A stretch of 64,000 nucleotides of DNA from Halocynthiibacter sp. SDUM655004 (GCF_026015885.1 NZ_JAPDUG010000001.1:496001-560000), one strand, 5' to 3'; positions 7,928 to 17,543 are shown, counted from the first letter of the stretch. The notes: generated from the letters alone by a model not told the origin. Translations and numbers: made by a program.

Positions 7928-9841
7928 TTATGCGCCTGTTGGCTCTACGAGCATCCGGCCGCGCATCTCCATGTGGAGTGCGTGACAGAACCACTGGCAA
8001 TAGAACCAGTGAACGCCTGGACGGTCAGCTGTAAAGGTGATCGAGGCGGTGGCCATTGGTCCGATCTCAAATGCGATGCCATAGTTGCCGAGGCAGAAGC
8101 CGTGGGTCACATCGTCCACGTCATCAAGGTTGGTTACGAAGATTGTAACCTCGTCGCCCTGTTTGACGGTGAATTTCTCGTGGCTGAACATCGGCGCTTG
8201 GCTAGTCATATAGAGGCGCACTTTATTGCCATCGCGGATCGGCTCCTCGGCGCCTTCTTCAAGGACGACACCATCGGCTTCGGCCTGTTTGCGGGCGTCT
8301 TCCCAAGTTACGTCATTCCGATCCCATACATTGACGGGATTAACGATGTCGGCCCGCACAATAATCGAGTCATGCGGCTCCGCAAATGTCGGTCCATCGT
8401 GAACCACTTCCATCTGATCGGTGGATATGTCGATCAACTGCTCGTTCTCCGGCTTCAACGGACCAACGTTGATAAAGCGGTCTTTGGAGAACTTGTTCAT
8501 CGAGATCAGCCATTTGCCATCGGCCTCTTTGGTCTCGCCCATCGAAGTCGAGTTGTGGCCAGGCTGATAATGCACGTCCACTTTGGAAATGATCGGGTCA
8601 GCCTCTTCGCCATTAAAGGCTGCGATGGCTTTGTCGATGTTCCATTTTACGATCTGACTGTCGAGGAACAAAGTGGTGAAGGCGTTGCCCTGACCGTCGA
8701 ACGCGGTGTGGAGCGGGCCAAGACCCAGTTCTGGTTCACCAACGATGCAAGAGCGCGGATCAACGTCGCTTTCAAACAAGGCGTCGAGCTTTGTCACATC
8801 CATGATCGACACGGTGGGCGAGAGCTTCCCGTTGATACAAACGTGCTTGCCGTCCGGTGCTGTGTTGATGCCGTGGGGCGAGTTGGGGATCGGAATATAA
8901 CGTGTGTAGTTCTTGTTAGAGCCTTTGCGCCCGTCAATCACCTTCACACCTTTAACTTCCTGATAATCGCCCGCTTCGATACCTGCTTCGATCTCGGCGA
9001 GGTTAAAGACGACAACGTGATCCATTTCGTTCTCTGTCATCTCGGCGAGGTTCATACCCATTTCCGAGTTGTACGAAGTGGAGTAGGCATATTTACCCTG
9101 ATAATCACAGTCGGTGTTGTCGAGGTTGCCCGAGACCATCACCTGCCACGCGATTTCCATTGTATCGCCGTCAATCGCGGTGAAGATGTTCACGTATTGC
9201 GATGGATCGTCGAGAATGCTGCCGTCATTGACTAGCGGTGTTTCATCTTCGCCGTTGGCAAAGACATAACCCGTGCGTGGGAATTTCTGCGGACGCAGAC
9301 CGTGAATCGCCTTGGCGTTGGGGATCTCGATGATCTTGTCGCACTTCATCACGTCACAGCGTACACGTGCCACGCGCGTGTTGGCCTTGTCGTTCATAAA
9401 GAGGTAGCGGCCATCATATGTGCCGTCAGTGAACGACATATGCGGGTGGTGCAAATCGCCGTTGTCATAGGTTTTCATGCCGCGTTTTGCGAGAAACTCT
9501 TTGGTTTCCGGCAAAAGGCCTTCGGTCATGATTTTCAGCGACTCATTGGTTTGGCCCCAACCGGTTGCCGAACAACGGTTGAACACAGGCACACGCATCA
9601 GTTCGCGCATGGACGGGAAGCCCATAATACGAAGCTCGCCTGTCTGGCCCGAGGACCAGAAGCCATAATATTCGTCAAGCTCGCCCGGAGCGACTTCGCC
9701 GCCAGCTGCTTTTGCTTGTTGGGGTGTCAGTGCAACCCCGCCGACAGCGGCGACTGCACCAGCAGCAACCGCACCTCTCAGTGGGCCGGTCAGGACGTCG
9801 CGACGTGAGACGCCTTCTTTTACTTCATTGTCTTTAGACAT
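7928..9841 (-). CDS. nosZ: Nitrous-oxide reductase NosZ, clade I (Tat-exported)
   Basis: Periplasmic multicopper enzyme reducing N2O to N2, the last step of denitrification. The 637-residue precursor has a twin-arginine signal ([12 protein letters not shown], residues about 12-24) followed by an alanine-rich hydrophobic core, which marks clade I. The seven-bladed propeller domain contributes histidines of the CuZ site ([25 protein letters not shown]). The C-terminal cupredoxin domain holds the CuA ligands in [18 protein letters not shown]. All key residues look intact, so the enzyme should be functional. The start overlaps the end of nosR by eight bases. Confidence 0.98.
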   Translation of the reverse strand: MSKDNEVKEGVSRRDVLTGPLRGAVAAGAVAAVGGVALTPQQAKAAGGEVAPGELDEYYGFWSSGQTGELRIMGFPSMRELMRVPVFNRCSATGWGQTNESLKIMTEGLLPETKEFLAKRGMKTYDNGDLHHPHMSFTDGTYDGRYLFMNDKANTRVARVRCDVMKCDKIIEIPNAKAIHGLRPQKFPRTGYVFANGEDETPLVNDGSILDDPSQYVNIFTAIDGDTMEIAWQVMVSGNLDNTDCDYQGKYAYSTSYNSEMGMNLAEMTENEMDHVVVFNLAEIEAGIEAGDYQEVKGVKVIDGRKGSNKNYTRYIPIPNSPHGINTAPDGKHVCINGKLSPTVSIMDVTKLDALFESDVDPRSCIVGEPELGLGPLHTAFDGQGNAFTTLFLDSQIVKWNIDKAIAAFNGEEADPIISKVDVHYQPGHNSTSMGETKEADGKWLISMNKFSKDRFINVGPLKPENEQLIDISTDQMEVVHDGPTFAEPHDSIIVRADIVNPVNVWDRNDVTWEDARKQAEADGVVLEEGAEEPIRDGNKVRLYMTSQAPMFSHEKFTVKQGDEVTIFVTNLDDVDDVTHGFCLGNYGIAFEIGPMATASITFTADRPGVHWFYCQWFCHALHMEMRGRMLVEPTGA

Positions 9842-12104
9842 GGTTTTCTCCCTTACTTGCGAGTGTATTTGGGTGGTCTGGGAAACGGCCCAGTGTTTCG
9901 CCGACAGCGGCGGAACCTTTGGCCATTTTTGCGCGTCGTTTCACTTTCTTGATGACGACGGGGCATTTCTGGTCGTCCTGATACAGAACCTGACAGTGCA
10001 GGCAGGACAGGCATTCATTCGGGTTGATTTCACCTGTCGGATGGATCGCCTGAACAAAGCATTCGTTTGCGCAGGTCTGACAGGGATTGCCGCATTCTTT
10101 GTAGCGCTTGAGCCAGTCAAACATCCGCAGGCGTCCGGGAATGGCGAGCGCCGCGCCAAGCGGGCAGAGGTAGCGGCAGTAGAACCGTTCGATGAAGAGC
10201 CCGAGCCCAAGGATGACTGTGGCGAACAGAACGTATGGCCAGCTGCGCACAAACTTCAGGATGATTGAGGTTTTGAACGGTTCAACTTCGGCCAACTGTT
10301 CGGCGAGCGGGATCGACACGATCGAAACGCCGAATAACCCGAGGAAGATGATATATTTGATTGGCCAAAGCCGCTCATGCAGCCCCCAAGGAAGAGTCCA
10401 CTGCGGCACTTTGAAGAACCGCGCGATCTGGTTCGAGAGTTCCTGCAGTGCCCCGAACGGGCAGAGCCAGCCACAGAAACCGCCACGTCCCCAGAAGAGA
10501 AGTGTCACCGCAACCGACGTCCAGAGGATAAACACCAGCGGGTCCATCAGGAATGCGTCCCAAGTAAACCCAGTCACAAGCGATTGTCCGAGCGCCATCA
10601 AGTTCACAACAGAGAGTTGCGCGTTCTGCGACCAGCCGAGGAATACCAGCGTGACCACAAGAAAGCCCATGCGGAACCAGTAGAAGGCGCGCGCATTGCG
10701 GGTTGCTTGGGTTTGGAAAAAGAACACACCGGTCAGAACAACGAGCATGCCGACAAGGATGCCGATTTCCAGCGTTTTGGATTTCCAGATACGTTGCCAC
10801 AATTCCGCGCGAGCAGCCTGATCGTCGTCAGGAGTGCTGATTTCCACAGCAGGGGCAGGTGGCGCGAGCGGTGTGAGGTATTGATCGGGGATGATGTACC
10901 CCAGATCATAGGTCAGGAAAGATTTCTCGACCGGGCCAACGGCGCGCTGGGCCAAAAGCTGAATGCGCCATGGTTTTGTTGGGTCAAACCCTGCATCAGC
11001 TGGAATTTTGAAAACATCAAGCTCGGTGAAGCTTGGCGCATCTGGCGCAGCAATACTACCAAGGCGGCGATGCTGACGGTCGTGAAAACGCACCGAAATA
11101 TCGCCTTGAATAAGTTGGATACGGTCAAAAATACCACCGCGCACATAACCAGAGCCTTTGAAAGAATAGATGCCGCGCCCAACGATCAGGATGGCCTCCT
11201 CGCCCTCTTCGAGCCAATCCTCAAGGTTGCCGTATTCGTTTGGACCCATCAGACTCAGGCCAATGCTCGGCGCCGAAACAAGGGCGGTATGCATGTCGAT
11301 ATAGGTGTCTTCTGGGTCGCCCTTTTCGGCATATTTCAAGACGCGCGGATCGCCGGTTGCTTCAAACGCGGCGTTAATTTGGCCAACGTCGATTGTCAGT
11401 CTGCGGATCGTGCCGTCGCCCGACATTGTTGCCCAGTCGTTGATGCTGCGTTCATCCATATTGAGCACGTGAGTCGGGCCGCTCTCGGCGTCATCATTTG
11501 CAAGGCCGCCCAAACCAAGTGCGCGCGACACCTTTAGGCCGGAACGCACAATCGAGTCGTCGATGATCATGATCGTCACGGTTGCGCCGGATATGATCTC
11601 GAGATCATGGGCCGATCCGCCAGCCGCCGCCTCTGCGACGATATCAATGCCTTTGTAGGATTCGGTGAGAGCCTTGATCTTGGAATCCGGTATCCCGATC
11701 AGAACAATCGGTTCGGAATGTTTCACAAGTTCGGCGCGAAGGATTTTGGCATCAGGGTCAATCGCGACCATCACATGGATGGGCTTGCCCGAGTACCCCG
11801 TGGTCGAAACGAAATCAGAGGTTATGTAGGCGTACCCAAGGAGATCGCTGCCATTAAGGATCGGGGCCACCGGCACATCGTCGCGGATTTCACCATAGGC
11901 GGTAGCGCCTTCGATAAACTCGGACGCGGGAATGTCGGCTATGAATTTTTCGAGGATTGATTGCGCTTGCGCAGTAGAGGCCAACACGCTGGCCAATACA
12001 AATGCAAGGCAAAAGAGAGCGGTAAGACTCGCCGCGCGTGCCCGTTGGAATAGGCTTTGTACGCGGGGTAGGGGAGATAATAGAGTGGCAGAACAATCAG
12101 GCAT
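9834..12104 (-). CDS. nosR: NosR, membrane FMN-binding polyferredoxin
   Basis: Inner-membrane electron-transfer protein required for NosZ activity. The 756-residue form begins at ATG 12104 (MPDCSATLL), preceded by AGAGA. In order: signal/first membrane segment (residues about 27-48), periplasmic FMN-binding domain with SGATVTIM (flavin-accepting Thr about 175), then a membrane region from about residue 460 with [12 protein letters not shown] and [11 protein letters not shown], and a cytoplasmic C-terminus with two [4Fe-4S] motifs, [12 protein letters not shown] and [18 protein letters not shown]. NosX in the same operon would flavinylate it. It overlaps genes on both sides by eight bases, indicating translational coupling. 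Confidence 0.96.
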   Translation of the reverse strand: MPDCSATLLSPLPRVQSLFQRARAASLTALFCLAFVLASVLASTAQAQSILEKFIADIPASEFIEGATAYGEIRDDVPVAPILNGSDLLGYAYITSDFVSTTGYSGKPIHVMVAIDPDAKILRAELVKHSEPIVLIGIPDSKIKALTESYKGIDIVAEAAAGGSAHDLEIISGATVTIMIIDDSIVRSGLKVSRALGLGGLANDDAESGPTHVLNMDERSINDWATMSGDGTIRRLTIDVGQINAAFEATGDPRVLKYAEKGDPEDTYIDMHTALVSAPSIGLSLMGPNEYGNLEDWLEEGEEAILIVGRGIYSFKGSGYVRGGIFDRIQLIQGDISVRFHDRQHRRLGSIAAPDAPSFTELDVFKIPADAGFDPTKPWRIQLLAQRAVGPVEKSFLTYDLGYIIPDQYLTPLAPPAPAVEISTPDDDQAARAELWQRIWKSKTLEIGILVGMLVVLTGVFFFQTQATRNARAFYWFRMGFLVVTLVFLGWSQNAQLSVVNLMALGQSLVTGFTWDAFLMDPLVFILWTSVAVTLLFWGRGGFCGWLCPFGALQELSNQIARFFKVPQWTLPWGLHERLWPIKYIIFLGLFGVSIVSIPLAEQLAEVEPFKTSIILKFVRSWPYVLFATVILGLGLFIERFYCRYLCPLGAALAIPGRLRMFDWLKRYKECGNPCQTCANECFVQAIHPTGEINPNECLSCLHCQVLYQDDQKCPVVIKKVKRRAKMAKGSAAVGETLGRFPDHPNTLASKGENHV

Positions 12105-12522
12105 GGAAATCTCTTTTGAATGGCTGCACTGGCGGCGCACGGCTTGGATGTTGCAAGGCAGGTTTAAGCACGCAAATGTCACGCGCATTTAACGCGACGC
12201 TTTGAGCGGGCATGGTGTTAAACGAGATGTCGAAGTGCTGTGCGGTGTCGAGGATTGGGCTTGATGCATTGAGCATACAGACCGAGCAATGGATACATTC
12301 GGCGTTCGGCTCGGTTTCATCGGCTTCAAGGGCAATCAGCTGCGTGCCGCCGTCCGCGCAAATCTCGATAAAGGAAGTAGATCGCCCCATTGCCATGCCA
12401 CTGTTTGCAAGAGCAATGAACAGCGCGAGGGTCGTGATAAGGAGCATATGCGCGAAAGCCGCAATTCTCCGACCGTCCGGCCGGACGACCATAGTCGTGG
12501 AAAATTTAGGGTGCGCAAACAT
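12097..12522 (-). CDS. DUF2946-like small membrane/exported protein heading the nos operon
   Basis: Function unknown. The 141-residue protein has an N-terminal hydrophobic segment (residues about 21-43, AAFAHMLLITTLALF), then FIEICADGGTQLIAL, a Cys/His cluster EPNAECIHCSVCM (C76, H78, C79, C82), and a C-terminal SRAPP. The order ICxxxG, HCxxC, RAPP is what I know from DUF2946 proteins, which often sit near metal genes; the match is from memory. Its stop overlaps the nosR start by eight bases and it is the first gene after the FNR-type promoter, so it is expressed with nos. A role in copper handling is inference only. Start ATG 12522. Confidence 0.7.
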   Translation of the reverse strand: MFAHPKFSTTMVVRPDGRRIAAFAHMLLITTLALFIALANSGMAMGRSTSFIEICADGGTQLIALEADETEPNAECIHCSVCMLNASSPILDTAQHFDISFNTMPAQSVALNARDICVLKPALQHPSRAPPVQPFKRDFHA

Positions 12523-12537
12523 ATATCACATAACGAA

Positions 12538-12558
12538 TTAGAGTCGCGCACACTCTAA
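12538..12558. promoter_or_regulatory. Inverted repeat overlapping the probable nos -10 region
   Basis: TTAGAGT, seven bases, then ACTCTAA: a perfect 7-bp inverted repeat in the nos leader. On the minus strand TAGAGT (12557-12552) is a plausible -10 element, about 23 bases downstream of the FNR-type box, so the repeat covers the core promoter or start site. It could bind a second regulator or form a small 5' hairpin in the mRNA. Confidence 0.4.
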
Positions 12559-12579
12559 AGAAGCAAAGCTCCGGCAGTA

Positions 12580-12593
12580 TTGACTTAGATCAA
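12580..12593 (-). promoter_or_regulatory. FNR/NnrR-type box upstream of the nos operon
   Basis: TTGACTTAGATCAA on the plus strand (TTGATCTAAGTCAA as read toward nos) matches the Crp/Fnr-family consensus TTGAT-N4-ATCAA at nine of the ten fixed positions. Its centre (12586.5) is about 41.5 bases from a start site near 12545 deduced from the TAGAGT -10 candidate, which is the class II activator position. Oxygen- or NO-responsive control by FnrL, Dnr or NnrR is therefore likely; the regulator gene is not in the window. Confidence 0.8.
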
Positions 12594-12670
12594 CAGCCAG
12601 AGCATTGCGAAGTTATTACGTAAGTGGAGGAGGCCCGCGATTAGGAGCAAGTGTCTCTTAGTGCGGGATT

Positions 12671-13465
12671 TTATGCCGCTTGCCGCACCCAAGAAATGCC
12701 GTTTGAAATGAGGAAAAAGAGCGCGGCAGTACACACAATTGTTGGTCCGGCGGGGGTGTCATAAATAAATGCAACGCGTAGGCCTGCTGCCATGGAGGCG
12801 GCGCCAATCAGTGTTGCTCCGACGGCCATTAGCTCTGGAGTCTTGGTCAAAGGGCGCGCTGCGGCGGCAGGAATGATTAGCATAGCGCCAATAAGAAGCG
12901 CCCCCACAACCTTGATGGCGACAGCCACAACAAGCGCTAACGCGATGGTTAAGATAAGCTGTTCGCGCCTTGGGTCGATGCCGCTTGCGTAGGCCAGATC
13001 ACGGTTGAGCGTTGCGGTCAGCAGTGCAGACCACCGCCATGCCAAAAGCGCCAGCACCAACAGTGCCCCGCCCCAAATCCAGAGGAGGTCTGTTTTGCTG
13101 ACGGCAAGGATTTCGCCAAAGAGATAGGCCATAAGATCAATGCGAACACCGTCGATGAAGGCCACCGCGACGAGCCCGAAGGCAAGCGCGGAATGGGCGA
13201 CGACGCCAAGCATCGTATCGACCGAGTGCCCCTTGTCGCTGGCAAACCAAACGAGGAGCGCTACCAAAAGCGCCACGACAAGAACGCTGCCGAATATCGG
13301 AACAGAAAAGCCAAGTGCCAACGCCACCCCGAGGATCGAGGCGTGGGAGGTCGCGTCGCTGAAATAGGCCATGCGTCTCCAGACGACGAAACAGCCAAGC
13401 GGCGCAGCAGCAATGACAACGCCCAAGCCCGCCAGAAGCGCGCGCATCATGAAATCGTCAAGCAT
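12671..13465 (-). CDS. znuB: ZnuB, zinc ABC transporter permease
   Basis: Membrane permease of the high-affinity Zn2+ importer ZnuABC. The start at ATG 13465 (MLDDFMMRALLAGLG) gives 264 residues, the usual family size; longer upstream readings only run through znuC in another frame. Eight or more hydrophobic segments are visible, with the FecCD/ZnuB signature WRRMAYFSDATSHASILGVALAL near residues 35-57 and GALLIGAMLIIPAAAARPL later. It overlaps the znuC end by eight bases and is the last gene of zur-znuC-znuB. Confidence 0.94.
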   Translation of the reverse strand: MLDDFMMRALLAGLGVVIAAAPLGCFVVWRRMAYFSDATSHASILGVALALGFSVPIFGSVLVVALLVALLVWFASDKGHSVDTMLGVVAHSALAFGLVAVAFIDGVRIDLMAYLFGEILAVSKTDLLWIWGGALLVLALLAWRWSALLTATLNRDLAYASGIDPRREQLILTIALALVVAVAIKVVGALLIGAMLIIPAAAARPLTKTPELMAVGATLIGAASMAAGLRVAFIYDTPAGPTIVCTAALFFLISNGISWVRQAA

Positions 13466-14234
13466 CGGCGCCCTCTTTCTCTGCGGAGTTTGCTTGGCTG
13501 TGATCGTGATCATGATCGCAGCCGTCATCGTGGCTATGGGTATGTTGATGTCGATAAAGCGCCAGCGCACCACCGGTTCCAGAGCCAAAAAGCGCTCGGT
13601 ATTCTGGCGCAGAGGCCACAATATCAGGGGTGCCGTGGCAACAAACATGCCCGTTTACACAAACAACCCGATCTGAAGCGCTCATCACCACATGTAGATC
13701 ATGGCTGACCATCAAAACTGCGCAGCCGAGTTCCGTGCGCACGTCTTCGATCTTGCGATAAAAGGCGGCGGCCCCTGGCTGGTCTAGTCCTTGAGTGGCC
13801 TCGTCAAGCAACAACAGGTCAGGATTTTCCAGCAACGCCCGCGCCAAGAGAACCCGTTGAAACTGTCCGCCGGAGAGGTTTGTCATTTGCGAGTCGCCAA
13901 TATGGGCGACATCGGCGCTCGCAAGCGCGGCTTCAATTGTGGCGCTAGGCTTTCGTTTGGGTAGGCCAAGAAAGCGCTTCACCGAAATCGGCAGCGTTGG
14001 ATCAATATGGAGTTTCTGCGGGACGTATCCGATGCGTAGGCCGTTTTTGCGCTTCACATTGCCTTTGAACGGTGGAATCGCTCCAACCAGTGCCCGCACG
14101 AGCGACGATTTTCCCGAACCGTTGGGGCCAACGAGCGTTACGATCTCGCCGCGATCGATATGAAAATCCACATCAACCAAAGCGTCCTTGCGGCCATAGC
14201 GTACGGTAAGGCCGCTGGTTTCTATGAGCCTCAC
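13458..14234 (-). CDS. znuC: ZnuC, zinc ABC transporter ATP-binding protein with His-rich tail
   Basis: ATPase of the zinc importer. I choose the GTG at 14234 because it overlaps the zur stop as GTGA and has GAGG seven bases upstream; an ATG at 14264 also exists but lies inside zur. The 258 residues contain Walker A GPNGSGKSSLVRA, the Q-loop GYVPQK, signature NLSGGQFQRVLLARAL, Walker B LLLLDEATQGLD and the switch VSHDLHVV. The last 35 residues are unusual: HQHTHSHDDGCDHDHDH, a metal-binding tail beyond the ATPase fold. Confidence 0.93.
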   Translation of the reverse strand: MRLIETSGLTVRYGRKDALVDVDFHIDRGEIVTLVGPNGSGKSSLVRALVGAIPPFKGNVKRKNGLRIGYVPQKLHIDPTLPISVKRFLGLPKRKPSATIEAALASADVAHIGDSQMTNLSGGQFQRVLLARALLENPDLLLLDEATQGLDQPGAAAFYRKIEDVRTELGCAVLMVSHDLHVVMSASDRVVCVNGHVCCHGTPDIVASAPEYRALFGSGTGGALALYRHQHTHSHDDGCDHDHDHSQANSAEKEGADA

Positions 14235-14704
14235 GCGGATGCCTCGTTGTTGCATTTCGGGCAAGTGCCCAGTGCTTCAACCACGGTGCGCTCGACAATA
14301 AATCCAGTTTCGGCGGCGGCATCGATCAGGATTGGCTCGCACTGGGTTTCGGCGACACTGTCGCATGTTCTGCATATGAGGAATGCCGGTGAATGATTTT
14401 CGCCGGGGTGCATGCAGGCCGCAAAGGCGTTGAGCCGTTCGATTTTGTGGGCAAACCCGTTGGATACAAGAAAATCAAGCGCCCGATAAGCTACAGGCGG
14501 CTGGCTTCCCATGTCTTCCTTCCGCAGGGTGTCGAGGATCTCGTAAGCCCCGACCGCGCGGTGTTCGGTAAGCAATATCTCAAGCACGCGTTTGCGTACG
14601 GGCGTGAACTGGAGCTTGCGGTCCTTACAGAGAGCATCGACCTCTGCAACGCCTTTGCGAATGCATGTTTTATGATCGTGGGTTTCGAATCCGATATGCG
14701 CCAT
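14231..14704 (-). CDS. zur: Zur, Fur-family zinc uptake repressor
   Basis: Zinc-sensing repressor of the Fur family, 157 residues. The N-terminal winged helix contains LQFTPVRKRVLEILLTEHRAVGAYEIL and PPVAYRALDFLVSNGFAHKIE. The structural zinc site is formed by CRTCDS and the C-terminal CPKCNNEAS, and HPGENHSPAFLICRTC includes sensory-site residues. A further N-terminal HDHKTC may bind metal. It is the first gene of zur-znuC-znuB, divergent from znuA across 83 bp containing a candidate Zur box, so it probably regulates both transcripts and itself. Confidence 0.93.
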   Translation of the reverse strand: MAHIGFETHDHKTCIRKGVAEVDALCKDRKLQFTPVRKRVLEILLTEHRAVGAYEILDTLRKEDMGSQPPVAYRALDFLVSNGFAHKIERLNAFAACMHPGENHSPAFLICRTCDSVAETQCEPILIDAAAETGFIVERTVVEALGTCPKCNNEASA

Positions 14705-14724
14705 GGGGCCTCCTTGTTGGGGCT

Positions 14725-14742
14725 TGATATGTTATATTATCA
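14725..14742. promoter_or_regulatory. Candidate Zur box between zur and znuA
   Basis: TGATATGTTATATTATCA is an AT-rich imperfect palindrome with matching ends (TGATA/TATCA) in the 83-bp divergent region, 21 bp from the zur start and 45 bp from the znuA start. It has the TGTTATA core typical of Zur sites. One site here would repress both directions when zinc is sufficient. Confidence 0.6.
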
Positions 14743-14787
14743 CAGATAAGTCTAGCAAAAATTTTCCGAATCAAACTGGAGTTCAAT

Positions 14788-15840
14788 GTGAAGCGTTCGT
14801 TCATTTTGGCGCTCGGCGGCCTTGCGGCAACCGCAGCGACAGCAGAAACACCGCGTGTCGTCGTCGATATTGCGCCTGTCTATAGCCTTGTTGCGCAGGT
14901 CATGGACGGTGTGGGAGAGCCGCAATTGCTTGTGCCCGCGAATGCTTCGCCGCATCACTATTCTATGCGCCCTTCCAATGCGCGAGCCTTGCAAGAGGCG
15001 ACACATGTCTTTGCGCTCGATGAAGGGCTGACGCCTTGGATTGAAGGGGCGAAAGAAGCGCTTGGCCCTGATGGCAAGTTTGCATTCCTTTCGGAAGTTG
15101 ATGGCACAACGCTTTTGCCAAACCGCGATGGTTTCGACTTTGCGGATGAGCTTGAGGACGAGCATCACGACCACGACGACCATGACGAGCATGACCACGA
15201 TCATGAGGGCCACGAAGAGCATGAAGATGATGGTCATGACGACCATGATCACGAGGAAGAGCATGCGCATGATGATCATGCAGATGATGATCACGCCCAC
15301 GAAGAAGAGCATGACCACGATCATGGAGATCACGATCCTCACAGCTGGCTCGACCCGCAAAACGCAGTTGTTTGGCTTGGGTATATTGCCGAGGAACTCG
15401 CCGCGTTCGATCCTGAAAATGCGGAGGCCTACCGCGCAAATGCGGCCAAATCGCAAGAGGCGCTAGTGTCTCTAGAGGCCGAAATCTCTGGTAGTTTCGA
15501 GGCGCTGGGCGACGTCAGTTTTGTTGTGAACCACGATGCATTCCAATATTTCGAGGCACGTTTCGGACAGACCGCGCTTGGTGCGATCTCGTTCTCTGAC
15601 GCTGCCGAACCTGGCCCGACGCATATCTCGGAACTGGCAGAGCACATTGCCGACCACGGCATCACCTGCATTCTCACTGAGGTTGGCGGGCGCCAGAAAC
15701 TGATTGATGCAGTCTTTGCCAAGGGTGATGCGACGGTTGTTGTTGTTGATCCGCTTGGTGTGGAGCAACCGCTCGATGGTACGCTCTATTCCGGCGTTCT
15801 TCAGAACTTGGCCGAAGGGATGACCGCCTGTAAGGGCTGA
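14788..15840 (+). CDS. znuA: ZnuA, periplasmic zinc-binding protein
   Basis: Substrate-binding component of ZnuABC, 350 residues. The start is GTG 14788 (an ATG two bases upstream meets a stop at once), with GGAG upstream. Signal peptide: LALGGLAATAATA. Zinc ligands of the cluster A-I fold are recognisable in ASPHHYSMRPS, DPHSWLDP and VNHDAFQYFEARFG. Between them, residues 126-185, lies a very long charged loop of His, Asp and Glu repeats (HDHDDHDEHDHDHEG and so on), about twice the length of the usual loop. Divergent from zur. Confidence 0.95.
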   Translation: MKRSFILALGGLAATAATAETPRVVVDIAPVYSLVAQVMDGVGEPQLLVPANASPHHYSMRPSNARALQEATHVFALDEGLTPWIEGAKEALGPDGKFAFLSEVDGTTLLPNRDGFDFADELEDEHHDHDDHDEHDHDHEGHEEHEDDGHDDHDHEEEHAHDDHADDDHAHEEEHDHDHGDHDPHSWLDPQNAVVWLGYIAEELAAFDPENAEAYRANAAKSQEALVSLEAEISGSFEALGDVSFVVNHDAFQYFEARFGQTALGAISFSDAAEPGPTHISELAEHIADHGITCILTEVGGRQKLIDAVFAKGDATVVVVDPLGVEQPLDGTLYSGVLQNLAEGMTACKG

Positions 15841-15964
15841 AAACTGCGCTAAACTCGGCCCGCAAAGGGGCGATTCCGGTTTTCGGTGTTGCCTCTTTGA
15901 TTAGCTTGTATAAGACAGGCACAACCAAGCCCCGCAGCGGCGGGTGCAGGAAAATAGGGTTGAG

Positions 15965-17491
15965 ATGATGACAAAAAGCTACATTACCACGCCGATTTAC
16001 TACGTGAATGCCGCGCCGCATCTTGGGCACGCGCATACAACGGTGATGTGTGACATCATGACCCGCAACCGCAAGGCCAATGGTGTGGATACACGCCTTT
16101 CAACCGGCTGTGATGAGCACGGGCAGAAAAATCAGGAAAGCGCCGAGAAGCTCGGCATGGACGTGATGGAGTATCTTGATCTTCGCAGCAGCGAGTTCAA
16201 AAAGGCTTTTGACCTTCTGGATGTGGATTACGACTACTTCGTGCGCACCACCCGCCCGTTCCACAAGGAGCAGGTTGCCGCCATGGAGCAGAAGTTCATG
16301 GACGCGGGCCTTATCATCGAGAAGCAATATACCGGCATCTATTGCAAAGGCTGTGAGCAGTTCAAAACCGAGTCTGATCTGAACGACGAAGGGCGCTGCG
16401 TTGACCATCCGAATATGGATGTCGAGGAGATCGACGAGAAGAACTATTTCTTCCCGCTAGAGCCGTTCCGCCAGCGTCTTCTGGATCATATCGAGGCGAA
16501 CCCGGATTTCGTGCAGCCGCCGAAATTCTTGTCCGAATTGAAAAACATGCTCGCCGAACCGCTTGAGGATCTTTGTATTTCGCGGCCCAAAAGTCGTGTG
16601 TCGCTTGGTGTGACACTGCCGTTTGACGAAGATTTCGTGACGTATGTTTGGTTCGATGCGCTCATCAACTACCTTACCAACCTTGGCTGGCCAGGGAACG
16701 ATTACCAAGACTATTGGTCTGAAGTTGAACATGTGATCGGTAAAGACATTCTCAAAACCCACGGCGTTTACTGGCCGATTATCCTGATGGGTATGGGCGA
16801 AACGCTACCCAAACGGATTTCGGTGCATGGGCATTGGCTTGGTTCCGGTGGTGTAAAAATGTCGAAATCTCTGGGCAACGTGGTTGATCCGCTCGAAATC
16901 GTTGAGAAGTTCGGTGCCGATGCGCTGCGCTACTATCTCGCGCGCCACATGCGTGCAGAGAATGACAGCCAGATTTCGGTAGAGCTTATTCAGGGCGCGT
17001 ATAATGGCGAGCTTGGCAATAAGGTCGGGAACTTGCTTTCGCGAGCGGCGAAATTCTCGGTTGATCGCTTTGACGGGAAAATCCCGACCAAAGGCACGTT
17101 GACCGAAGAGGACGAAGCTGCGCGAGCAATTGCGCTAAAGGCTGCGCAAGGATTTGCAGAGGTGTTTGCCCTAACCGATATTCCAGCGCGGACAGAAGCT
17201 CTGGTGCAGGCGGCGGATGAGTTGAACAACTATTTCACCGCTCAGGCGCCTTGGAAGCTGATCAAAGATCCTGAAACTGCTGACCGTGCGCAGACCGTTC
17301 TTTATGTCACGCTCGATAGCCTGCGGGTTTTGCTTGAAGCTTTCCGCCAGATCATTCCAACCTCTGCGGATAAGGCGCTCGCCATACTCGCGGCACCGGT
17401 TGAGGAGGGCGTTTGGTCCCCTGAGTTGGATCGTTTGGAAGAGGGTGGAACCTTCGGCGAGGTTGTCGCGCTGTTCCCGCGTGTGACCTGA
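15965..17491 (+). CDS. metG: Methionyl-tRNA synthetase
   Basis: Charges tRNA-Met in the cytoplasm. The 508-residue class I synthetase has the HIGH-type motif PHLGHAHTT near residue 20, the catalytic domain YVWFDALINYL, and the KMSKS signature GVKMSKSLGNV near residue 300, followed by the anticodon-binding helical domain. The knuckle region retains CKGCEQFKTESDL. It lacks the C-terminal EMAP-like tRNA-binding domain, as alphaproteobacterial MetG does. Two adjacent ATGs (15965 and 15968) are equally good starts. The gene converges with aroA on a shared terminator. Confidence 0.97.
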   Translation: MMTKSYITTPIYYVNAAPHLGHAHTTVMCDIMTRNRKANGVDTRLSTGCDEHGQKNQESAEKLGMDVMEYLDLRSSEFKKAFDLLDVDYDYFVRTTRPFHKEQVAAMEQKFMDAGLIIEKQYTGIYCKGCEQFKTESDLNDEGRCVDHPNMDVEEIDEKNYFFPLEPFRQRLLDHIEANPDFVQPPKFLSELKNMLAEPLEDLCISRPKSRVSLGVTLPFDEDFVTYVWFDALINYLTNLGWPGNDYQDYWSEVEHVIGKDILKTHGVYWPIILMGMGETLPKRISVHGHWLGSGGVKMSKSLGNVVDPLEIVEKFGADALRYYLARHMRAENDSQISVELIQGAYNGELGNKVGNLLSRAAKFSVDRFDGKIPTKGTLTEEDEAARAIALKAAQGFAEVFALTDIPARTEALVQAADELNNYFTAQAPWKLIKDPETADRAQTVLYVTLDSLRVLLEAFRQIIPTSADKALAILAAPVEEGVWSPELDRLEEGGTFGEVVALFPRVT

Positions 17492-17512
17492 ACTAAACGG
17501 GTCTGAAATTAG

Positions 17513-17541
17513 AAAAGGCGCCCGATTGTGGCGCCTTTTTT
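17513..17541. terminator. Bidirectional intrinsic terminator between metG and aroA
   Basis: AAAAGGCGCC, seven-base loop CGATTGT, then GGCGCCTTTT continuing to T6. The stem is perfect over ten pairs, with an A-run on one side and a T-run on the other, so it can stop transcription from both convergent genes. It lies between the metG stop (17491) and the aroA stop (17544). Confidence 0.92.
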
Positions 17542-17543
17542 CG

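Noticed and set aside
7973-9235. Long plus-strand frame of 420 codons opposite nosZ
   Set aside because: Exactly antisense to the intact nosZ coding frame; composition reflects the codon use of NosZ, no ribosome site and no recognisable domain.
10377-11537. 386-codon plus-strand frame opposite nosR
   Set aside because: Antisense to NosR, rich in Arg/His/Pro as expected for a shadow frame, with no family motif.
15160-15345. Apparent tandem DNA repeat
   Set aside because: Low-complexity codons for the His/Asp/Glu loop of ZnuA; unit length is irregular, so neither a satellite nor a CRISPR array.
14752-15456. Minus-strand frame opposite znuA with Met/Ile/Val-rich repeats resembling membrane helices
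   Set aside because: It is the mirror of the His/Asp codons in the ZnuA loop (GAT/CAT read as ATC/ATG); hydrophobicity is an artefact.
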